From positions 1-57,654 of the forward strand of contig RPFO01001256.1 in assembly GCA_009746045.1 (NCBI GenBank): 57,654 bases of DNA, written 5' to 3'. The notes below the pieces were generated by a model. That model ran no database searches. It was given only the letters and a program-made list of their open reading frames with translations, and was not told where the DNA came from. Position 1 is the stretch's first letter. Every line of letters begins with the position of its first letter. This DNA comes from Mesostigma viride (taxonomy: Eukaryota; Streptophyta; Mesostigmatophyceae; Mesostigmatales; Mesostigmataceae). Of this stretch, positions 36,300-43,602 are shown piece after piece. The position numbers and the translations under genes are program-made.

Positions 36300-37090
36300 A
36301 TGGCGGAGACGGGCGAGCTGGAATCTTCGACCCGCGCTGCGATTGCCTGCGTGGCAGCAAACGTACTTAACCGGGCTCGCGAGATCCACGGATGGGTACG
36401 GCAGCACGAGAAGCGCCTGGGTCGCCAGTTTGCGGTTTTGGTCGTGTATGACTCGTTCGCCTCAGTAGGACGACAGATTAATCTCCAGTTGCTGGACATG
36501 TACTTCGCCTTGGCTGGCGGATTCTACAAGCCCACGCCGGCGGATCGGGTTCCACTCAATCGAGACGTAGAGTTTCGACTTTTGGTGTCGTATGTCGGAA
36601 AGGTTGGGTGGGACCAGTGGGAGAAAGACCAGTGGGGGAAATTTCCAGACGCGAGTGAGGCGCAGCCGAGATTGACCGTATCGGCGAGAGTAGAGGGGGG
36701 GGGTTTGAAGGTTTCCATTTTACATTCGGGAATTCCGAGTCCGTGAAATTGACGTTTTCACGGATGATCGTTCTCCCGGGGGTGGGAGGGCCGATGCTGG
36801 GCTCGCTTCCAAAGTGTTGCTCGAATCAGGCGTGCTCTGTGATGGAGGGTGTCCACCGCAAGTGCGGGGGTTGTCGAGACGTCCGGTATTGTGCTGCCGA
36901 ATGCCAGCGTGCGGACTGGGAGGAACACAAGAAGTGGTGTAACAAGTATCGTGAGGCGAGAAAGTCTCTCAGCACTATGCACGGCGACGTTACAGACAGC
37001 TGGTCTGGTGTCAATTTGGCCGGACTTGTAATTCGGATGGGGGGTGAAGTGCATTTCAAGTTCAAAGGTGAAATGTTCAAGGTTTTTTGA
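36300..37090 (+). CDS. MYND zinc-finger protein, paralog 2 (frame broken at G9)
   Basis: The first frame runs from ATG 36300 to about 36700 and the second from there to TGA 37088-37090. One extra G in the G9 run 36695-36703 joins them, giving about 263 residues. The N-terminal domain repeats the FDSF/YDSF and FRLLVS motifs of paralog 1, and the MYND finger is complete (CCSNQAC, KCGGC, RYC-x3-C, DW, H-x3-C). The TSESV-KLTF segment that ties the two halves together lies in the second frame upstream of any ATG, which supports one protein. Whether the break is real or a base-calling slip cannot be told from one sequence. Confidence 0.7.
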
Positions 37091-37111
37091 GGGGACTAAA
37101 TCGTACCCCAG

Positions 37112-37194
37112 GGCGATTTGTGAGGCGATGTCCGCGCTGGGGGAACAGTACCCCTGTTCGACTGCGTGAGGGGAATGGATTCTGCGACTGAAGA
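37112..37194 (+). pseudogene. 3' remnant of family A
   Basis: GCGATGTCCGCGCTGGGG and the end ATTCTGCGACTGAAG align with the last 75 bp of the family A gene at 37475 (GTGATGTCCGCGCTGGGG ... TTATGCGACTGAAG). It has indels and an early stop. It shows that the MYND paralog 2 and family A genes sit in a duplicated block. Confidence 0.7.
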
Positions 37195-37381
37195 AATTTT
37201 GGGTGTGATTTTCTTGCGCCAACGGCCGTTGGAACTTGCAAATTAGGGTTTGATTTTCTTTGCAACCGGAAGTAGGGTGTGGTTTGCCACGTGGCACCAT
37301 GGATGTAATTAATAAATGCATAATAAAACATTTTTCGTGCGCCAACGGCCGTTGGAGACTGAAAACTAGTGTGTGATTTGT

Positions 37382-37474
37382 GCGCGTAATAAATCTTAAA
37401 ATTCTTGTTGTTTTTTCAAGCCAACGGCCGTTGACGGTGAGAAATGTATATCAAACGGTGTCGGTGGGTTGCAG
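37382..37474 (+). promoter_or_regulatory. shared 5' leader module, copy 3
   Basis: Nearly identical to copy 1: CGTAATAAATCTTAAAATTC, T-tract, AAGCCAACGGCCGTTGACGG, AAATGTATATCAAACGGTG, TCGGTGGGTTGCAG, then ATG 37475. Confidence 0.8.
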
Positions 37475-38092
37475 ATGACGTTCTACAGGACGGAGGGGGG
37501 CGAGTGGATCAACTTGGAAGACAGGCTTCTGGGAGTGGTTAAGAGCGCGCTCAGGCTTCTGCCGGACATTAAGCTGGATTTTAAGCCCAAGGAGGGTGAA
37601 AGGTCTCTTTTGAAACCGGATGTCGCGAAGGCCGCGGCTCTTGTTTTCAATATCGAGGGTCGGGGACTCCCAAACCCGACCGTAGAGCCATTTGAGGAGG
37701 TGCTTGTGAGGTGTGGTGCTATAAGGCCCTATGATCCATCAATACCCAGCCCAATTTGTTTTCAGTCGATCGATGCTGATGGTAATGAAAGTTGGATACA
37801 GATGACGCGGCCATATGAGAGGGGAGAAGGGTTTAAGGGTTTAGGGGAGGTGGGACGGTTCGAATGGGTCATCTTGAAGGACGGCAAGTACTTCAAGCAT
37901 CACACTGACCTGATCATCGACCGGCTGTTCGTGTCTGCTGGAGATTGCATGTTCTGGTTGAGGGAATACGTGCATGAGTGGGGACCCGACGGTGTTGACG
38001 AGTTTGAGAAAGCGGTTCGTGAGGTGATGTCCGCGCTGGGGCAGGAGTACAAGTTCGAGTGCGTGACTGACGCGAATCGATTATGCGACTGA
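37475..38092 (+). CDS. unrecognised cluster protein, family A, paralog 2
   Basis: 205 residues. ATG abuts the acceptor GGGTTGCAG. It aligns along its whole length with the protein at 35322, with a short deletion after GGEWIN and an insertion around residues 85-105. Conserved residues include VEPFEEVLVRCGAI, GRFEWVILKDGKYFK, REYVHEWG and DEFEKAV, and the terminal DANRLCD. It is followed by two palindromes (38117, 38165). No family is recognised. Confidence 0.7.
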   Translation: MTFYRTEGGEWINLEDRLLGVVKSALRLLPDIKLDFKPKEGERSLLKPDVAKAAALVFNIEGRGLPNPTVEPFEEVLVRCGAIRPYDPSIPSPICFQSIDADGNESWIQMTRPYERGEGFKGLGEVGRFEWVILKDGKYFKHHTDLIIDRLFVSAGDCMFWLREYVHEWGPDGVDEFEKAVREVMSALGQEYKFECVTDANRLCD

Positions 38093-38311
38093 AGTGTTGG
38101 GTGTGATTTTCTTTGCGCCAACGGCCGTTGGAACCTGCAAATTAGGGTTTGATTTTCTTTGCGCCAACGGCCGTTGGCAGCTGGAAAGTTGGGTGTGATT
38201 CGCCACGTGGCACTATGGATGTAATCAATAAATGCATAATAAAAATTTTTTTCGTGCATTTTTCGTGCGCCAACGGCCGTTGGAGGCTGGAAAATGGTGT
38301 GATTTTCGTGC

Positions 38312-38393
38312 GAGTAATAAATCATTCTTGTTGTTTCAAGCCAACGGCCGTTGACGGTGAGAAATGTGTATCAAACGGTGTTGGTGGTCGCAG
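38312..38393 (+). promoter_or_regulatory. shared 5' leader module, copy 4
   Basis: GAGTAATAAATCATTC, AAGCCAACGGCCGTTGACGG, AAATGTGTATCAAACGGTG, TTGGTGGTCGCAG, then ATG 38394. Here the leader drives a gene of a different family (B), so the module travels independently of the coding sequence. Confidence 0.75.
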
Positions 38394-39175
38394 ATGGCGG
38401 TCAAATGCACGGTTGCGTGGTGCCAGGAAGCGAGAGCAGGAGGGGATGACTTGTGCGTGCGTCATGTCAGCGTGCGAACGGGAATGGCAGGGAGGGTGAA
38501 GGATTTGTTTGCAAAAAAGGGGGGTGTATCGCCCGGGATTGCCAGCTTCCATTCGGGACGGATTGCATGCCTTTTTGTGATGGACACGCCAAGTTGTCAG
38601 GGGAGATGCAAGAGGTGATCAAAGGAGGCTTGTTGTTTGTGCATGGCGAGTCCAGTGCTGGTGAAGGACCTCTTGTCCTGAGTTTTGAGGTGGACAGTGC
38701 TGGAAGTCTGGAAAGAATGGCGGTCAGGTCGCGGGAATGGATGTTGAATCACCCTGACTTTGACTCGTATGCCTACTGCCAAGGTTTCGGGGACGCCGTT
38801 TTTACATGGATGCTGTGCTCGGAGGATGACGTGCATGCGATTGTTTCGCATGACGACTTGGATATCGCAGGCGCGATGGGCGCAGACCTGTTGTTGTATT
38901 TCATGATTGGATGGGGTTGCGGATTTTTGGAAGGTGATTGGTGGGTCCCGCACCTCGCAAGGCTTACTTTTGCGGTCGGCGAATTGCCTGTACCTGTTGA
39001 AGTCTCAAAAACTCGTGTGGAGATGGCTGCCGTTCTGGCATCGGGGGTTAAGCGCCAAGCCCGATTTGCCATGACCGTTGTTGCTGGTGCTGAGGGGGAG
39101 GAAATTGAAAAGGTCGTGGAAAGGGTCGTCCTGGCCTCTGCTTTGGTGGAGAGAGCAAGGAATGCATGCGACTAG
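38394..39175 (+). CDS. family B zinc-module protein 1 (frame broken at G6)
   Basis: The frame from ATG 38394 reaches the G6 run 38519-38524; one extra G leads into the frame that ends at TAG 39173-39175, about 260 residues in all. With that repair there are two modules: C5-x4-C10-x10-C21-x2-H24 and C45-x4-C50-x11-C62-x2-H65, each a likely zinc site. The body that follows is unrecognised and has hydrophobic, Trp/Gly-rich parts (about residues 160-185), then a helical C terminus. The second module exists only in the repaired reading, and it matches the neighbour at 40584, which is good evidence for the repair. Confidence 0.6.
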
Positions 39176-39279
39176 GTGTTTTTGGTCGCCAACGGCCGTT
39201 GGACTTGCAAAATGTCCTGTGAGCTGAGTCCGTTTCTTAACTTGCCATGGACGTCGGTTGTGCAGGGGCAGGGTGTAGG

Positions 39280-39590
39280 ATGGAGTGCGGAAAAGAAGGA
39301 AAGGAAGGGGGGAGACTACAAAGGAAAACCTGATAGAGATTGTGGAGGCCGAACTGGAAGACCTGCCCGATCTGGTTCTCGAAGAGGACGGGCAATTGCA
39401 CGCTGAACGTCTTGATGGCGTGGGCATGATGATGTCGGAGGTTGATGGGTATGGTGGAATTGCTAAAGGTGTATTGCGTAAATTGAGGCGTGAGGAGGAT
39501 GTGGGGACTCCGGCTCATGTTTTGGTCAGTTTTATGAACGACAATTGGGGTCGAATGCAACCCACTAAAGATGGGGAGGATGTTGACTAG
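39280..39590 (+). CDS. short acidic cluster protein (frame broken at G6)
   Basis: ATG 39280 opens a short frame (MECGKEGKEGG) that meets the frame of the rest (ETTKENLIEIVEAELEDL onward) if the G6 run 39307-39312 gains one G. About 103 residues, acidic, ending TAG 39588-39590. The preceding acceptor GGTTGTGCAG (ends 39264) and a palindrome at 39189 suggest an upstream exon. TTTAATAAAG (39620) is a poly(A) signal. No family is recognised. Confidence 0.5.
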
Positions 39591-39784
39591 AATGTGATTT
39601 TAGGATGAATGTAAATTTATTTAATAAAGAAGAATCATTTGGAAAAAATCGCCTGATGGTGTCAAGTTTTGTGCGTCTAAGGCCAACGGCCGTTGGGATG
39701 TGTGGAATTTAACAGGGCCAACGGCCGTTGACCCTGGTGAATGCGTGCGTTTGCGGGTGGTGTAAAAAATATCGATGTGCACAG

Positions 39785-40357
39785 ATGGACCACATTCGAT
39801 GCGAACATCCGGATTGTCAATGGGAAGGAATGCCGACGGACAGCGAGTGGTTCTGTCCCAAGCATTCTGACGTATGGGGGGCGTTGTTTGCCGAAATCGA
39901 GAGCGGGCTGATGACGATTGACCGTCACATCGTGACGAAAAAGTGGAAGCCTTGGCCCAACAACATGGTTTTGGTCTTGTACTATGTTGACAAGAAGCCT
40001 CGATTCATGCTGCGTGATGCAGAGTGGGTGATAGAGGAGGTGGGACAGATGCGACCTGGAGAGGGGATAGGCGGAGAGGACAAGCCGCCAAGGCATGTGT
40101 GGGCTTACATGGGAGACCATCCCGACTGTCCAACGGCCAAAGTGTGGCATGATATGGGAAGGGACATGGCCACGGAGTCCGCGTACGAGTGCGCGCGACT
40201 CGTGACAGCGCTCTTGAAGGGGGAGGTGAAAGACCTGATGCGCAAGGGGGGGTTGGTAGAGCAGATTAGACAGCAGATTAGACGTGTGTGTGATTTTGAT
40301 GAGGAGATTGATGAGAAGCCGGCAAAGAGGGGCAGGATGGACAGAATTGCTCAGTAA
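39785..40357 (+). CDS. family B zinc-module protein 2
   Basis: 190 residues from ATG 39785, which directly follows the acceptor TGTGCACAG; an open frame continues upstream to 39728 with four more Cys, so a longer start is possible. C6-x4-C11-x12-C24-x2-H27 matches the modules of its neighbours. The body has WPNNMVLVLYY and a lysine/arginine tail (EKPAKRGRMDR) that may be a nuclear signal. Two palindromes (39681, 39718) lie just upstream. No family is recognised. Confidence 0.6.
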   Translation: MDHIRCEHPDCQWEGMPTDSEWFCPKHSDVWGALFAEIESGLMTIDRHIVTKKWKPWPNNMVLVLYYVDKKPRFMLRDAEWVIEEVGQMRPGEGIGGEDKPPRHVWAYMGDHPDCPTAKVWHDMGRDMATESAYECARLVTALLKGEVKDLMRKGGLVEQIRQQIRRVCDFDEEIDEKPAKRGRMDRIAQ

Positions 40358-40583
40358 GAAAGAGAGGGAGAAAATATGATTTGATTAATCTGATGCGTGT
40401 AATTGAAACTAATTTATTTTGTCTCATAAAACTTCTTTGAACGGACCTTCTTTGAACCAACAATTATTGCACAAAAAGACTAGATTGAGAATTGTGTGAG
40501 AAAGACGCCAGAGGGGGTTCTGACGGTCCTTATTGCCCCTGTTATACAATGGCTGCTGTATGGGACTCATGGCAATTGCGCAG

Positions 40584-41372
40584 ATGGCAACGAAATGCAA
40601 AATCTGTACGGAGCCCGTAAGGGTCGAGGGACTGTGCGCGGAACATTACAAGTTCCTGCAAGCGCACGACCTCGAGTACCAAAATGCCAAGGATCCATAC
40701 GGGGGGTGTGGATTTCTTAGATGTGATAGACCACTGGAGGGATTGGATGTGTATTGCAAGACACATCTACCTTTTGCCGAGAAGTTGGAGGACGTGTGCG
40801 CTCGTGGGATCGCATACGTAGCAAGTTTGCAGATGTTGATGGGGAAGACCGGAATGACACGCTCGGTCCTCCACTTCACGGCAACGCACACTGGGGAACG
40901 GAAAGTTGAGCTGGTGCGCCTCGACAGGCAGGGACTCGAGATTTTTGCAGAGGGGGACAGCGCGTACGGGTTTGCTCATGGGCTTAACGTTACCATGGGG
41001 GATTCCTTGCAGGGTGTGGCGCGTGAATGCGCGTACACCTTGATGAAGAATAGTGGATTTGTGGAAGCACAAAGACTGCACAAGGATATTTTGGAGGCTC
41101 TTCTTGCCGCAGAGCCGGTGGGACTGCCGACGCTCCCGAGGCCTGAGGAGCGGGACCGTTTGATCAGGATGGTGGTGAAGGCGGATATAGATGCAGATGT
41201 GGAGGCCGCAAAGGCGAAGGCAGAGGAAGCGCGTCGTGCAAAGGAGGAATCGGATCAAGAACTGTTGGAGAAGATGCAAAGCTCCAACAAAATTTTGCAT
41301 CGTTTGGGGATGGCGGACGTCGCTTATGCATGCGAGTCCGGGAAGGGGAAGAAACAAAAGAGGAAAAGATAA
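40584..41372 (+). CDS. family B zinc-module protein 3
   Basis: 262 residues from ATG 40584, abutting the acceptor AATTGCGCAG. Two modules are intact: C5-x2-C8-x9-C18-x2-H21 and C42-x4-C47-x10-C58-x2-H61. A middle domain (VLHFTATHTGERKVELVRL) precedes a helical, Ala/Glu/Lys-rich segment (about residues 205-235, likely coiled coil) and a basic C-terminal tail (KKQKRKR). The architecture, two small Cys3His sites, a core, then a basic end, suggests a nuclear protein, possibly nucleic-acid binding; that is inference. No palindrome follows it, so it marks the end of the palindrome-rich cluster. Confidence 0.65.
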   Translation: MATKCKICTEPVRVEGLCAEHYKFLQAHDLEYQNAKDPYGGCGFLRCDRPLEGLDVYCKTHLPFAEKLEDVCARGIAYVASLQMLMGKTGMTRSVLHFTATHTGERKVELVRLDRQGLEIFAEGDSAYGFAHGLNVTMGDSLQGVARECAYTLMKNSGFVEAQRLHKDILEALLAAEPVGLPTLPRPEERDRLIRMVVKADIDADVEAAKAKAEEARRAKEESDQELLEKMQSSNKILHRLGMADVAYACESGKGKKQKRKR

Positions 41373-41608
41373 TAATGGGAATGGTCGCCCACTGTTCTTG
41401 TCACAGAAATGCTTTTGTTAATGCTGGCGAACTTGGGACGGTCTTCCGTATTTCAACATTTCCTTGCCTTTAAAATTGATTGATGGGTAAATAATAATAC
41501 TGAGCAAGCCTTCCATTTTATGTGTCTGTGGTCATACAATTTCGTTATTGTTTCAACCCTTGCAACGAGGTTTTTCTTGTCCCATGCATGTAAGTCTCAA
41601 CCTTGGTG

Positions 41609-42125
41609 TCATGGAACTGCTTGTCTTTGCATATTACAACCCATTAATGCTCGGATTGCATCATCATGTTCCACCAAGGGAATAAATGAAGTAGCTATTG
41701 AAGCTTGCGTTGGAGAAATCCCCAAATAATCGACTTCTTCTGCTTTACTACTAAATTCTGGTTTATATCGCACATGAACATAATTATTTTCAACACTAGA
41801 GTAACAAGAAAGTAATAAATATTCTGGGGCGAATTTAAATTGATCTTGTTGATGTGGAGGTATAAAAATAGGTATTTCACTTTTAATTACTTGATTTTTT
41901 TGTAATGTATAAAAAGGACAAGAAAACATATTCATTTACTTTACTATGCGTAGCTAAAGATCCAATTAAACCGGTATTCGGCCCTTCTGGCGTTTGTATA
42001 GGACCATAATGACTAGGATGTATATCATGTAACGTGCGTGTTTGCAAGTTGGCCGTTGACACTCTACGACGGAGCCAATTTTCGGAAGAACCTGCCTCAT
42101 TTATGAATGCATCGACTGTGTGCAT
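41609..42125 (-). pseudogene. rpoB: nuclear plastid-derived rpoB fragment
   Basis: On the minus strand two adjoining frames carry [24 protein letters not shown] and, after a one-base shift near 41935, [22 protein letters not shown] and [10 protein letters not shown]. These are conserved stretches of the plastid RNA polymerase beta subunit, in the right order. It has a frameshift, substitutions in invariant positions and no full-length context, so it is a decayed plastid insertion in nuclear DNA. The fragment covers about 170 residues of a protein normally over 1000. Confidence 0.85.
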
Positions 42126-42189
42126 AAATTGTGATCATTGAATTGAACAAAAAAATTCTCTTATTGCCCCAATCATGGCTATTCTCTTA

Positions 42190-42600
42190 ATGCCCTATCA
42201 TGGCTATTTGTTTGTGTATGTTTTGCCCATGTTATTACATTAATGGCATGATGTTGTGGATTGCTCTATCTATGATGGTTGTTCGTTTGTGTATGCTTTG
42301 CCCATGTTGTTACAGTAATGGCATGATGTTGTGGATTGCTAGCTCAATCTATGATGGTTGTTCGTTTGTGTATGCTTTGCCCATGTTGTTACAGTAATGG
42401 CATAATGTTGTGGATTGCTAGCTCAATCTATGATGGTTGTTCGTTTGTGTATGCTTTGCCCATGTTGTTACAGTAATGGCATGATTTTCTGGATTGTTAG
42501 CTCAATCTATGATGGTTGTTCGTTTGTGTATGCTTTGCCCATGTTGTTACAGTAATGGCATGATTTTGTGGATTGCTCAACCTATGAGGGTTTGGTTGTT
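42190..42600. repeat. about 79-bp tandem repeat, 5 copies
   Basis: Copies with CTATGATGGTTGTTCGTTTG, TATGCTTTGCCCATG, TTACAGTAATGGCATGAT and TGTGGATTGCTAGCTCAATC. Confidence 0.93.
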
Positions 42601-43265
42601 TGTGTATGTTTTGCGCGCAGATCACAATGGATTGCACCATCTGCCGCAGCAAGCGAAGCCCCCTTACTGGTTCCAAGATCTTATCCTGGATGCCAAGCAG
42701 GCTGGCGAAGGGTATCCCAGTACGTACTTTGAAACTTGATGCCGCAAAACAACTACAACTTCGTTTTAACCCTTTAGCCGTTTTGAGTGATATTTACAGC
42801 GGACATTACATTTTTGTTGCTACGGGATGAGAATTGAGCTTTGTAATGCTAGCAGGTGTCACAAACCAAACTGTCCGCTATTTGTAGTGGGCATTTATTG
42901 TTAGAGCTTGCAGCTGGGTCCCTGCTCCTCCACATGCAACCTTGGTGTTCATGAGCCCTTTACTAGCTTCCTTTCTGTCAGGGGGTGCTATATTTGGCAC
43001 CCATAGGACATTGCAATATGACCAATGACATGACCCCCAAGGTGGTGAATATATGTGTGTGCTTGTGTCCTATAATGGACCATAACTAACTATTAGGTTG
43101 GTTTGTGGACATTATCATGGAAAGTGACCATTGCCCGGTTTTTATAGCGGGCAGTTGGACACGGTTTTAAGGGTTGACCTATTAGCTTTGTCAGGTGTGT
43201 GTGCTGCACCGCACCGCTTGCTAACATATTCGGCGGATTTCTTCTTTGTCGTCTGCGTGTCACAG
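42601..43265. other. possible short exon, otherwise no gene
   Basis: TTTTGCGCGCAG at 42609-42620 and AAGGTATCC at about 42709 could bound an exon of some 90 nt, but no frame is preferred. Upstream of 43266 the sequence looks intronic. The 76-codon ORF 42600-42830 shows no motif. Confidence 0.3.
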
Positions 43266-43565
43266 CGTGCTTGTACGCACAACCACCCGCGTTCCCCTCC
43301 GCCGGCGCCCCCGCCGCCGGGCTCTCCGCCGCCACCGGTGTTGCCCCCTCCCGCCGCCGGCCCTTCCGCGCCGTCGGAAGCTGCAGCGGCAGCACAGCAA
43401 ATGCCCCCTCCCCCCGCACCATCGTCGGGGCAACAGGCGCGCGGCGCTCATGCAGCAAAGGCGGCGAAGGAGCGGAGGAAATCGGCGGCTTCTGGGTCAT
43501 CGGGTTCCGATGCCGCGACGGCAGCAACTGGAAAAGCAACCCACCACACACTGCCAGCTGTCCGG
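43266..43565 (+). CDS. proline-rich exon of the 43-56 kb gene
   Basis: Exactly 300 nt between acceptor GCGTGTCACAG and donor CCGG/GTAGGT, phase 0 at both ends, 100 codons. Residues about 8-45 are proline/alanine-rich, then a Gln/Ala and a Lys/Arg/Ser part (KAAKERRK), likely disordered and basic. The next good phase-0 acceptor on this strand with a coding exon is 51374, so this exon can be joined to the gene there across a 7.8-kb intron. The joining is inference; the exon itself is supported by splice sites and length. Confidence 0.5.
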
Positions 43566-43602
43566 GTAGGTGTTACGCACAAGGATGTGATTTTCTTGCG
43601 CC

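Noticed and set aside
42600-42830. 76-codon ORF downstream of the rpoB fragment as more plastid sequence
   Set aside because: It is on the opposite strand and I recognise no plastid protein in it.
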